NCBI RefSeq assembly: GCF_002078875.1
Contig: NC_034411.1
Location: 2,064,194 to 2,128,193 of the forward strand
Length of the DNA stretch: 64,000 bases
Direction: 5' to 3'
From: Numida meleagris
Lineage: Eukaryota > Chordata > Aves > Galliformes > Numididae
The notes beneath the pieces are model-generated. The model saw only the letters and a list, made by a program, of their open reading frames with translations, ran no database searches and was not told the origin of the DNA. Shown one piece after another: positions 1-12,900 of this stretch (position 1 is the stretch's first letter; each line of letters starts with the position of its first letter). The position numbers and the translations under genes were made by a program.

Positions 1-532
1 TGATGCTACAACTAGTCCACGAACCGAAGCTTTTTCTCTCCGTCTTGGTCTCTTAATACCAACATTCTTCAGAACATTTTGTATTTGTTCGCTCTTCTTT
101 TGGGTTCTTGGTATCCCTGTTTTTCTCTAGAATTCCACCATGCACTATTGCCAGCAATCTGCAGCCTTACAGCGACTCAGGGAAATCCAATGCAAGGGGA
201 GGCCTGTAATTCAGCCAAGAGCTGCTGAGGCTGCAAGCACCTCCCGTGGAGTTTCTACAAAACATCACTGGTGTTTTTAAAGGAGAGAAACCTGGTTTTA
301 AATGTAACGTTTTCATCTGAAAACTCCTTTTCCCTTTCAAAAGTACTCTGGGAAGCAAATCTGCCCATCCCTGAAACCAACACTGATCACAAAGCAGCTG
401 GCACAGAGCAGAATCCCACCTCCTTCCAGGCACGGTCCTGCATGAACAGTGCTCAGTGTCAGAGCTGCATTCCAGGTGATTCAGTGCTACCTGCATCCAG
501 ACAAGAAAGCTGCAGCATTAACATAAAAAAAC
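1..532. other. Left-edge sequence, no gene recognised
   Basis: No exon, repeat family or RNA gene was recognised. Open frames here are short and show no family motif. By synteny it may be 3' flanking or UTR sequence of REL. Confidence 0.4.
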
Positions 533-548
533 AATAAAAAACAATAAA
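533..548 (+). terminator. Two plus-strand AATAAA hexamers
   Basis: AATAAA occurs at 533-538 and 543-548, followed by a G/T-rich stretch (GGGAGGGTGATTTTT). They could be the poly(A) signal of a convergent plus-strand gene to the left. In human the neighbour there is REL, tail-to-tail with PUS10. No REL coding sequence is visible, so this is only a possibility. Confidence 0.25.
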
Positions 549-892
549 TCAGGCTTGAGGGAGGGTGATTTTTAATTCAACATTCCAAACAGCACTGCAT
601 TAAGCACTTAGCACACCGTTTGTTCTTCTTCACAGATTTTTCAAAGACGACTTGTTATCAATACACTAGCTTACCAAAATCACTGTAAGCACAGGAGAAC
701 ATTTTCTAAAAGCTGGATGCTAAATGAACACTACCTGTGCGAAGCTGACTCAAAGGAGCAGTATCCTTTGGAGAATCAACATGATCCAAACGTTCAATAA
801 GAATACTTTGCAACCAGGTTGCAATACTGTACGGTGCTCACTGAACTGCTGCCGATGGAGGAGCTGTTGCGCCGACATCCCAACTTGTGAAG
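545..892 (-). terminator. PUS10: PUS10 3' UTR and probable poly(A) site
   Basis: On the minus strand an ATTAAA signal at 576-571 follows the stop by about 320 nt. It is followed by a T-rich run (TTTATTG TTTTTTATTG type), which is a good downstream element. Cleavage is expected near 545-555. No AATAAA is seen on this strand between the stop and position 1. Confidence 0.55.
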
Positions 893-931
893 CTAGTTAT
901 CCAGGGCTGGAGGCCAGTCAATGTCAACGGA
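893..931 (-). CDS. PUS10: PUS10 coding exon 17 (residues 522-533 and stop)
   Basis: It encodes [12 protein letters not shown] and then TAG. This matches the conserved C-terminus, which ends DWPPALDD in human. The acceptor is CTTCTAG. Confidence 0.93.
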   Translation of the reverse strand, partial: SVDIDWPPALDN

Positions 932-3900
932 CTAGAAGAGCAGGCAAAGAAGGTAAAGATCAGCAGATTTGGCAAGTCTCTTCCTATTCAGAAAATACCA
1001 TCTCTGTGCTTGTCAGCTATAGGTTAATATGGGAAAGCAACAGTAAATAGACTGTGACAAGATGGACAGTAAATAGATGTGACAAGAAGGAGAAAGTGGC
1101 AGGAAACAGCCACCTTCTTCACTTTCTCCTTCTTCAGTGAGTGTCGTGTCTGGAGAGCATTCTCTGGGAGCGAGGTTTTCTTTACAAAGCAGAATTGCAA
1201 CTACTTGTGCTACAGCAGCCCAGCATCTGTTGCTGTTGGGCTGCATTTGCAGAGTGTGCAAAGCTGCTACTGAGAAATGCGAGCCACGTGAGAGCAATGC
1301 TGATCAGCCCAGGCCAAGTTAGATGTTCCTGTTTTCGGAGGTAACTGAAGTGCCCTCTGCAAGCACTCTTCGTGTATTATCCTACCAAAGATACACAAAA
1401 ATCTGCAAGTCTGTTCTGCAGAAAGCAATACGTAGACAGCTTTCTAGAAATACAGGAAAACAAGCACGTTGATAACTGGCTACCCAAAGTGAAAACTTAT
1501 GTTTTAAATAGACCTTGCCAAACCACTAGGTTCGATGTCAAATTCAAATCTCTACATACATTCTTTTAATCAAAAGAAATGTTGTAGTTACAAGTTAGTA
1601 TCTACCCTATCTGCCTCCAGTAAGTGAACAGTTATATTTAGTTTGAATCAGTGCTGAAAGAGGAAGTCAAGTCTTTCCTTTTTTTCATCCAACTCCTTTT
1701 TCAAAAGAAATGATGTAAACATAATATGAAAAGAAGAGGCTCTGTTCCAATGGATACTAATAATAAGTGTCATCAATTCAAGGTACATCCTCCCATCCTT
1801 CCCCTGAACTAACTCAGCAGAGGAAATCCCACCCGACAAAAGCACGTGGCAGCACGCTACAAACCACTATCTTTGCATACATGTCAAATTTTCTATTAAC
1901 TGTGGTAAGAAATGTTGATTTAGTTAGACTAAATCCACTGAAAGCATCTCACAAATGCAACTGCGTTACTAATTTCCAGGAAAGCTGAAAATAACGAACA
2001 ACTCACTTCTACATCCAGCTCCAGAATGTCAGTGGTTCTGTTCAGCAGGGAGCCAATATTTGGCTTTGTTCTTCCGAAGTCTCCGTGCACAAATTCTTTA
2101 ATATAGCTAAAAATAGTGGTTAAGGAAAGGTCTATTTCACCACAAAGAACTCAAAAAAAGAAAAAAAGAAGAAAAGAAAGAAGAGAAAGAGAAGGGGAAG
2201 GGGAGGGGGGGAGAGGGGAGGGGAGGAAAAGTATGGTGGAAAACACTCAAAGCAAACAAATAGCGTCTTTTTCTACTCCTAAGCCAATTTACAGCAAGTA
2301 TCGTGCTAAGACATTCCCTAACACCCTGCTAAGCCCATCCCCATCTTTAAAAGACTAATAATTCTCGGCTTTTGACTCCACTGACAAAAACTGTATTATC
2401 AATCTCTATTTCAAGTCTTATTCCAAAGTGAGCGGCATCTATGACTGAACTTCTGAGTCTAATCAATCCACAGTACGCACGATGGTGCATTAAATACTGT
2501 GGAAAAGTTGCTTTCTAGAGTCAAAATTTTTCAATTCAATTAAAAGGGGCTTAGGTGTACCTTTAACCAGTGCATTTATACAGGTATCACATACATCAGA
2601 ACTATCAGAGTGGTCATAAAAAAAACAACAAGAAACCCACACAAACCAGTGACATTATTGAATGAAAGCCTGCATGTGAAATTCTGAGACATAAAAGCAA
2701 ACCTCAGCAGTATGAGCCTGCTGAAGAGCAGAGATTTAGAAACACTGCAAAGATAAAAGCAGGGAACTTCCCGCTGCTTAAATTACCCCAGTCCACAATC
2801 ACCATGAATGCGTTGTGTAACTGCAGCTGAGGATACGTTCCCGCTTGTGTTTTCAGACGCAGGCGGAAGTGATGCTCATCTATGTACTCAGACTTCATGG
2901 TGTGAATGATTCGACATCTTAAAGCCAGGGGCCTTCTGTGCAGAACCCGGAGAGGTGTATTCTGGTCCAGTTTTAATTCCTATCACAAGAGGCAAGAAAA
3001 TAACTGAGGAAGGAAACGTGCGACGTACTGCACAGGTTGAGGTAAGGGCACACGGAGCATCAGCCAATCACATCTCTTCTTACACTGTGTTAAGGGAGTT
3101 GAGAAAGCTCCTCGAGGAAGGACTAATTTTTTTTTTTATGTTTACCAAAGGAAAAAAGAGCAGCCACCTCAGAGGCTGTATGAGAAGGCCTCATACGAAC
3201 ACCATGTAACGGAATCACAAATACAGAAGAATAACCTTGAAATCTCCGTGGTCATCTGTTGGAATAACTCCAGGATTTAAAGCCACACTGAGAGCCTGGG
3301 GCAATCTAAAATAAAATAAAAATCCCCCACACAAAACGCTTTGTCTGAAGTGCAGCTTTAGAAACAACAGTGAGGGTAAAAAGAAAGAAACTGGAACAAG
3401 ATCTCATAACAGAGTTTTAAAAAGCTTATTCCCTACACTCACCCCCTTCCCCAGATAAGATGCAGCAGTTTGAAAAGCAACCTTTCAGGGAGCGGGTAGG
3501 CATGCTTAAAAAAATCAACCAACCACCACCACCAACAGTTCACACCAGTTGTTATCCTGAACTGTAGTGTTTTAAGTCCTCAACTGAGAGTAATTTTATG
3601 GCCAAGATCCATAGGCAACAGTGCAACGCTACAAAAACTGACGACACCCCTCCAGCAGCATTTCCACTCCGACCAACATTTGGAGGAAGTTCTTGTTAGC
3701 AAAGCAGGCCCGTTACACGGAGCACTTGGTTAGGCCTCTTTGTGCTACTTTCCATAGACCTTACAAACTCCTAACTGCTGCAGCTGTGAAAGAATGGCTT
3801 TAGAACACGCAGAACAAAAGACCATCTCCATTCCTCTCATTTAAACAACACATAATCTGAGAGAAAGAAAGGAGTGCTAGATTTCCCCCTCTTCCATTCA

Positions 3901-6900
3901 CTGTTTTTTGCTATTGGGTCGACTGGAAGGGCAACACTGTACGGTAATTTGTCTTGGCTAACAGACAAACAACTAGAGTGCTGACATGGCAATGATGAAA
4001 TAAGGAAGAGTGAGAAGGGGGAAGTGAAAAAAAGTACGAAAGTCCGTATAGCAAAAATAATCTTGATCAAAAACAAGCAACAGAGAAAGAAATATGTCCA
4101 TGAGCACATGTATATAAACTCTCCTCTAAGACAGCAGGAAAGGTACTATATAAATTAGCAAAAAGAGCTACAGATACCTTGATGTTATCTAGAAATGCAA
4201 TATGTTCTTTCTGTATAGTTTTGTCTGTCCATATTAAGGCACTATAGGTCTTTGTTTTTTCCTCTTCACCTTCCTTCATACGACCAATTGCCTCTCTAGA
4301 CAAAAGAAATGAATTACATAGCATAGAGATAATCTTATAATGATGTGAGCAAGAATGCTCGCAAAACTCCCAAAGCATCACTCTGAAATCCCTTGCCAGT
4401 GATGATAAATACTGACCTGGTGACAAGCTGTAAATCTCGGACCTGTATTTTGTCTGAAGAGTTATTAATTGTCTGTGACATTAAAAAAAAAAAAAAAAGA
4501 ATCAGTTAGCAAAACTGCTCAGTTAGAGAAGAAATACATACTGTATGAATTCCACGAGGTGCAAATGATTTACCTGCTGAAGTCCCTTCATTTCCTCAGC
4601 AGTAAAATGTATTCTATGAGGATTCACAAGCTCAATTGCAAAAGGCCTTCCTGGAAACGCACACAACCACAAAACATAAAAACACATGGTTCAAAATTCA
4701 TGTTTGAATTTATGCAGTAAGGTTGGAAGGTGTGAAGATGGTCTGTTGTTATGCAAGCAGGGATAGGAACTTCTGGGTCTAGGGATGTAGCATCAGATGG
4801 AAGGAAAGAAACAAGGGACTTTTTTGGCTATTAAACCGCAGTATCAGCAATAAGTGCAAATTACAACTTCCCAGAAGGCATCTTGTACAAGTCTGTGCTA
4901 ATTAAAAAATAAACTAAGAAAAAAAAGTTAATTAGCTTATTTTCTGTCACCTACAGCAATGCCCAGGTGCAAGATGATGTTAAATCCCACTCCCTCAGCT
5001 AAACATCTGTTGCAAGAGCTGCACCTTCTACGCTCAGGGCCAGGAATGATCCCCACTCTAAGCAATGCCAAGAACTGCACTACAAATCAGTCAGCAACTG
5101 GAACACATCATTGTTAGTTTTCACTTTTTCTTCTCCCCTCCCCTTTGGCTATCTACAGTAGATTCAGCATATTTTCCAATACCGACCTTTAGAAAAGCAG
5201 CCACGTTCAAAAAAACAATGTCTTCCCCACTCCCCAGCAACAGCAAAGCCAAGTACAGGGACTCAACAGAAAACAAGACAAGAATCTGTCTGACACCGAA
5301 GATACAAAAATAGGAAGCAAATAAAATATTTCTAACAAGCTGTGCTTTCCCACACATCTGTGTAGCCAAGGACACCGAAAAAGGCCTACTTTTTCTGTTC
5401 TTTCTGTGAAATGGTTCAGTCTTTGGGAATAAATACATAAGTATCACTAAAATGTTTCCAAGACAAAATTTCAAAGCATGTCTAGTCACACACTTAAGCA
5501 CTTAGCCTTCAGCAAGGTCTATGAAGGAAGCTTCAGTTAACCATTTGGTTTGTTTCCGTGCTTTACAGAGGATGTTCCAAGCCTTACCATTGCCTAGCGT
5601 TCTTACATCCACATCTTCTCTTCCAGAGGAAGAAAAATTGAAGCCTGTAACAGATTTGAACAAGGAAGAGAAGAGTTTATTTTACATTTTTAATACTGTC
5701 CTCAGCTTTGAAAAGGTGAGACATTCTAAACTAGTTTAAAATATACTTCAAATAGTTATGTTAATAAAATGAAGCCTGCACTGTATTTGAACAAATCAGG
5801 GTAGAGTTACTGTTCATTTCTTCGGGTTCACAAATTTCTTGAAGAGCACTCCTAATTCTTCGGCCTGAACGTGACGAACCTGAATATGCCCAACCACGTA
5901 GTACCATCCTAAAGGAATCCCACTCACTATTTAATTTTGTTCATTTCTTATCCAGACACTCCAAGTCTATGAATAAAATCAAACTAAGCCGTCTTCATCC
6001 AAAACAGAACTTTTTATCCTTGAACACACCCAGTAGTTTCCATAGATTTCACAGAAATTACCTCTAGTTATGTACACCTGGACAGATGAGAAAGAAAATT
6101 CAAGTCCAATATGAAAGATAAACCGTATATTTCTTTTATGTTATTCAATCTATGAACTGCTGCGTGTTTAGCTTCCTTCATCAAATTCTTTCCCCCTTTA
6201 AGCTTTGCCTGAAGGAGCAAAGGGGAACGCTAATCTCTGCACTAGAAAGAAACTCTGCAGCTCTGCCCCAAAGGGTCTCTGAAAAACTGTTTCACTTTTT
6301 TCCCCCATACAGAACATACAAGAGCAGACAATGATTTCCATATTTTCTGTTATCCCTCACTCCTCCAGTCATGCTATGGCAACAAAACAACAGTGAGAAA
6401 ATTTTCCCATGCTCCTGGTTATTTCTGTAACACTACCGGAATTTTCTGAGTTGGGACTTTCCTTGTACAAAACATGTTCCAGGCCCTTAATCACCTCCAC
6501 AGCCCTTTGATGGTCTCACTTCATTATGTCCAGGTCTTTCTTGTACTGGGGAGCCCTGAACAGGACCCTGTATTCCAGGCATCACAGCTGAGAAAAAGGG
6601 AAAGATCACCTCCCCTGATCTGCTGGCAGTGGTCCCCCTGTATCATGGGTGTTCAACTTTTGGCTTGCATGGCCTGCATTTAGTGAATAGAAATCGTCTT
6701 GGGCTCCATGTGTGTAGGTTGCTCCAAAAGTAATGCCTCTTATTTATTTCCATGGAAACAACAACAGATACGAAGAGCACAATAACACTGTTTGACACAG
6801 CAAATTCTCAGCTACACAACGCTATTTTTCAACATAGTCACCGCCATTCGCTATGCATTTTCACCAGCGACGAACAAAAGCCTCCATGCTGCTCTCATCA

Positions 6901-9900
6901 AAAACTGCCATCAGCAGAGGTGACCCACTGTCACTACTACTGAAACACACCACCCACTGCCTCACTGTGCTCACATCCACTGTTTGGTCTCCATAAACAT
7001 TAAGCAAGCATCGCTGGATTTCAGTGGGTGCCGTTTTTTTCCACAGGGAGGAATTCAAAGATACACCTTTGCTTCATATGCGCTTCCCTGTCAGACACCA
7101 TTTTGTCAGACTGCCCCTCTGCTGCCATCTGACACATGGCAACAAAATGTAGCAGAATACTGGTGGAAAGATCAACCCCTACTGCCGTATCGCCAGCATC
7201 TGCCCCTGATGTTATGAGCCAACATAATAAAACAGGAGGCATTACTTTTGGAGCAGCCCCTGCAAAATATCCAATAGCGTTAATATATAAGTAACAAAAC
7301 ATTTTAATTTTAAAAATTTGTCTTAAAACGTTAAAAAAAGAGAGAGAGGAAAAAAACCATAAAACTAGTGGGATATGTGACCTTGCTTTTATCAAACTAA
7401 CATGCCAGCCTGGTTCCATGGCAGAGGCTGACATTCTTAGTGAGGCCTCAGGGTGTTCATCAGAGAATTTTGATGAAATTTTACTCTACCTGTCCTTCAC
7501 CCTTGACAATCATTGTTCAAAATGTGCGTACTGCCAAAAAGCAATGACATGAATAAGGCATGATTGTGAAACAAAAGACATTTTTCTCTGCTAAGGTAGG
7601 GAGATTATGAAAGTCCAGTAAAGAGACGTGATCAGTTTTGAGTTGTCTGATTGCAACATTCCATATGAAAATTTGCAGCTCATGTATTTATTATCAACTG
7701 AAAATGGTCTCGCAAATGTAAACTGATGATTTTTTTGTGGCAGTCTTGAAACCCCAAGCTGTGGAACAAGGGGAAATGGTTTCAAATTTAAAGATGGGAG
7801 ATTCAGGTTGGATAAAGGAATAAGTCTTTTGCAGTGAGGGTGGTGAGGCAGTGGCACAGGTTGCCCAGAGATGTGGTGGAAGACCCCTCCCTGGAGACAT
7901 TCAGGTCAGGCTGGATGGGACTCTGAGCAACCTGATCGAGCTGTGGATGTCCCTGTTCACTGCAGGGGAGTTGGACAAGATGACCTTTAAAGGTCCCTTC
8001 CAACTCTAAGGATTCTATTATTCTATTTTCAAACTCCTTCATCAAAATGGAAAGCATGACTCTTTGCTGCTCAGAGCCCTGTGTTTAGCCAGTGTATCAC
8101 AATGCATACAATTATTTGCCATCACTTGAGTGATGGGTGAACCACGTTGGGCTGCATGTGGCCTGCAGGCTGAGTGTTGGACACGCCTGTCCTGTGTGGT
8201 TATATTGCTTCTCAACATTATTTACATGTATTTCTCATAGTCACTTGTCATAATTCTGCAGTCTGAAATCAGTTATTATGTAGAACTTGGCCTGAAGAAA
8301 AAGTTTGAGAATTTTTCTAGTATTCAGGCTAATATACCAACTGGAGCAAGGAAGGAAAGGAGGGGAAAGTAGTTCTAAAGATAGTTTTTCCTTTGGACTT
8401 CTAAGTCCGTAATTTCAAGTGTAGTATATGACAAATGATTATTTCATCTGGATAATCCCTGGATAAGCATTTATCTTATGGAACTCTACACACTGCAGAA
8501 AATAAAATTAATCAAGGTAAGAAACGTGAAATGGCTGAAAACTAAACAAGTATTATGGAATGCTGGTGGCAAAAACCATCAGCATTAGGAGACATTTAAT
8601 GAATTACCAACTGTTGTGGAGTGTGGCTAGGCAAAAATACTACTGCATTAAGCCATAATGTTTGCATCATCGGGTCAACAGAGGAGATATTTTAGAATGA
8701 TAAAAGATACTGTACAAACCAAAGTCATATAACTTCCCACAGACCGTAATTGTGTCGAGGCTTTGACTTAGATGGGTAAAAGAGGAATAAGGAAACAAAA
8801 TGTTTTCTGTTACACCACTGTATTAACTGAGTAGCTATTAAGAACAAATATTTTAGTAATGATGAAAAATATGTACAGTAAAAGATTTCCTGGATACTCA
8901 CTGTCTGCTTTGAATTCCGCCATTAGATGCTCTGAAATCAGTTCTTCCACTGAAGATTCCAGCTTCCGCTCCCCATCGATAATCCAGGGAGTTTGAGGTA
9001 AATTCCTTGAATATTTATTGTACCTTCCTGAAAAAAGAAAGGATGTTACCTATAATCATTCCAAAGCAATGGACGAAAGCTTCAGTCTTCCATATCATAA
9101 CGCATTTAACTTTCATAGGAGCCTCATGAAAATAAATATACTTATACTTGCTTATACTTGTCTTACACCAAATTCACAGTCCTGTACCTACAAGAGTTTC
9201 AGTATCCAAGATAGCCAGCTTAAAGGTAGACTTGGAGAGCCTATGGCTGCAGTCAAACCTCCAGGTGAAACCACAGAAACAAAACTATATGAAGCCTGAC
9301 ACGACTGGGAATGAAAAAGAGGAGGTCCATGTACCCAGTCTGGGTAAACGTAATTCTAAATTGAGAAATTGTTTGTGGAATCAGAGCATGGTATCGAGCC
9401 AGCCTCCCCCATACCAAACTACTGCTGTATTTATGCCTGTCCACAAACATACATGTCCTAAGTAAAGAAGTTCTCACACACCCTTGTATCAAATAGTTCA
9501 GGTTTCAATCCCAAGTTCTGCCATTGCATGAATGTTTAACAACAAAAACAATGCTTTGGCTTATCGTAAGGAAAATCATGCTAGCACAATGTCTCAAGAA
9601 TAAACTATTACAAATTTCAGGAACCTTGAAAAGTTGCTATGTAATGGGATTGCCATCCTCTGCTCAATTTGTCAAAGTCTCATATTATGTCACGCTGTCA
9701 TGCAATCTCCCATGACCCGAGGACTCCTACAACCAAGAACCAGTCCAATAGAGGTGACCAAGATAAGCTCTCTTACTGATAGGTTTTAGAACAAGTGAAA
9801 ATGCTCACAAAATAGGAAACTCATTCATAAAGAACAATGAGTAACCTACATTACCAAGTAACCGAAACCTTGCATTTTTTAAATTTAAAAAGGTCTTCAA

Positions 9901-12900
9901 AGTAGCCATGCATATTGTACCTGTATCTCTGTCACCTCAATTTTTTGGGGCTTTCAGTATCATATTTTCCTATATCTAACTATGTTTTCTTCCTGCATTT
10001 TGATCTGCAGAAAAGCCCACATAAAAAGATGGGGAAACTGACTAATAATGTTTCTCTGGGGCAGATAATGAAAGTACTATGAATAACCATTGAGAAGCTT
10101 CACACTGCTAAATTCTCTTTCCCTAAAACAGAAATAGGAAAATAATACTTTTTTTCTTTCAAGTCCCCATTCTGTAGTTTTAGCTTTTGATTTGAACAAG
10201 AGAGAGCTAAAAGCAAAACCAGTGTTTCTCAGTTTGACAACTTCTCTTGAACACCTAAAGAAAAATATTATTGAAAAATAAAAAATGAGTTCCGTGGGGA
10301 AGGGATCAGTAAGCACCAGCAATAAGGTCAAGAGGGCAGAAAAAAATGAAACTGTGCTAGAAAATTAAGATCCTGATCTGAATTAAACTTCTGTAATGGC
10401 AAATGGACTGCACTGTATTCAAGAAATTCTTCTGGATTTAATTCTTCATAAACTAAAGACAACATATGGTTGTATAGCAATATTCATCTCAACCTATAAA
10501 CTGTAAATCACACATACAAAATTAAATCACTGTGCAACAAAGTAACCTGTAATAAAGCAGTGTGTTTGGAAAATGCTAAAAGGCACTGCATATCTTGAGT
10601 TTGCAAAAATGTACATTTAATTGCCTAATCACTAATTAAAAATAAGAAGTGGGTACATATAGAACACCAAATAGCCTGACATGAGAATACTCGATTTCGC
10701 ATTTGTTCTTTTCGTTTGATGTTTATTCAGGATTTTTATCATCCTTTTAAACACAGTTTGTTGGTTTAAAAATGTATTTTTTTAAATAATCTGTCTAGGT
10801 ATATTTATGCACATCACTGCACAGGGCTGAGGAAGGGTAGATGCTCTTGACAGAAAAGTTTATGGAGTCATCTCAACTCAGGGACATCAAATGTTGCTGC
10901 ACTACTTTTCTTACTCAATTATTCCGGATGCTATCTGGGTTTAGAAGGAGGAACTGGAAAAAGCCACGATTTCTAACATTTCACTTTTGTTAATTACATT
11001 GACAGTTCTGGTGGAAGTAATACGAAGATAAATCGAGACAGTGAACGTTGCTAAATTCAAGTCAAAATCCAAATAAGTGAACAGCACTGTTAAGCATTTA
11101 TTTAGTGGGGAAGTGCCTTTCCAAAAACCATGTATTACAATGAAGGGTCACATTACAACCGCAGGATTTGCAGGGATAAGGGCTCTCCCAAGGAGAGAGG
11201 GAGATTTAGCCACTGGGCAAAATTTTTCATTTCATAAACTGCTTCTGGAGCAGGGACACAAAGAAAGTTGTTTTAAATTTTTCACATCACGTGCTATAAC
11301 ATACTTCACAGCACATCTTGTACAGTCTTTAGAAGACAGAACCCTTCCAATCCTCAAAGCAAAAGACAAACAATAGCAAGGAAAAGTAGAATCTTCCTGA
11401 ACACCCAGAAAGGAGGTGCACAGACACCCAGAAAGGAGGGCAGCAGCAGCAGGACATTCTCCCCTGCTACAGCTCCTGACATGAGAACCCCACCTTGGCC
11501 CTGATAGCAGCTCCCACCCCCACCAACCATACCCCACCACATACCATCTCCAAGTTTAAGTTCACAAAATAAGAGCAAGGAAATAGTTTTGATTTTAACA
11601 TGTTGATCTGCAATTACTAATCTTTGACAAAATCAGGTCTTCAGCAAAGGCAAGTTAAGTATAATTTCTTCCCCTTTTCAAGTCCACTCTTGGATACAGC
11701 TAGATTTAATTATTTGCTCCTTACAATTAATTACAGGAATCAATAGATAGCAAGAATCTCCTGGGTCTTGCAGCAGTACTATAAAGTTATGTTTAAGACA
11801 ATACAGCAGCACAAATAAACAGATCACTTTACCAGCCACAAAAACGGCACCATTATTGCACTGAATTTCCAGAGCAACACAGAGGTTCTTCGGTGAACGT
11901 GGGGGACATGGAAAATGCCTGCATAAGAAAAGATGAGAAAAAAACTAGCAATATCAAAACATAACAGAGTATCACCATAGCAATACTGACATGAAGGACA
12001 ATGGCTTCAGTTACAAAAAAACACACCTACAATATAAACTCAGTATTCGCATTAATAGCTGGAACACAAAGTAAAGAATAAACATTAAGAAAATCAAGAA
12101 CAGCATATTGCAAAATACACTTTTGTTAGTCTGTCATCCACCATTATCAATGTGTAACGCTCCAAAGTGGGCTAATAAGAGATACCATGCGATAGCTATA
12201 GAAATAATGAAACTAAACACAGCATGAAAACCAGCTTCACCATCTTTCACTAAATCTTTGCTGGGAATCCAGGAAAAGAGCTACAAAGACTTAGTGCAGT
12301 TAAACGTAGTGCACTACTGAGAAAAAGTCTATGGATATCTTCCCACTGATGGAGATTTTTTTTTTCTACCATTTTACAGCGCTCAGTATTTTCTTAAAAT
12401 TCAACTCCTAATATTTTGGAAATATGCGGGAAAAAATCATTCATGTAAAGAGGAGTTTGCCTTACAAACTCTAAGGTTCAAAATTCATACGAAAGGTCCA
12501 CGACTTCTAAATCTCTCCTGTGGTTTTGAGGATGTACATGAAGATTTTTTAATGTATGTGACTGGCAATGGTACAAGAAACTGTTTTCACTTCTAACCAT
12601 TCTTAACCCCATGCCAGACCAGAGACCTGCAGTGACAGACTGCTGCAATTGTACAGAACTGCAGCAATCTTACCTACAGTTTCTCCTCTGTAGTGCTCCT
12701 GGCATAATAAACCAATGAAGCACTTTTTCTAACAGGAAAAAGACCACCATTTGCATCATGTCCAGTTTTCCATTCTAACATTACTCTTTAAAAAAAATAA
12801 AATGAGAATTATATGTTATTATCATATAGAAAATGCAACACAGTTTAACTAATAAACTAGCAGAATTAAAACTTTTTTTATAGACACCTTTCTACTACTG

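Larger units (their letters stand above)
6644..8189. mobile_element. hAT DNA transposon remnant (Charlie-like), carrying two insertions
   Basis: The left end reads CATGGGTGTTCAAC. The right end, reverse complemented, reads CAGGCGTGTCCAAC, 11 of 14 identical. Both are followed by GGCTTGCATGGCCTGC-like words typical of Charlie-type hAT termini. Flanking 8-bp copies CCCTGTAT (6636-6643) and TCCTGTGT (8190-8197) agree at 6 of 8, as expected for an old hAT target duplication. No transposase was recognised. Without the mariner and CR1 insertions the element is about 0.7 kb. Chicken is known to carry Charlie12; the family name here is by recall. Confidence 0.7.

Noticed and set aside
2704..2898. Minus-strand frame reading past PUS10 coding exon 15
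   Set aside because: The extra residues come from the intron. The conserved continuation [11 protein letters not shown] is found in the next exon at 2106-2007.
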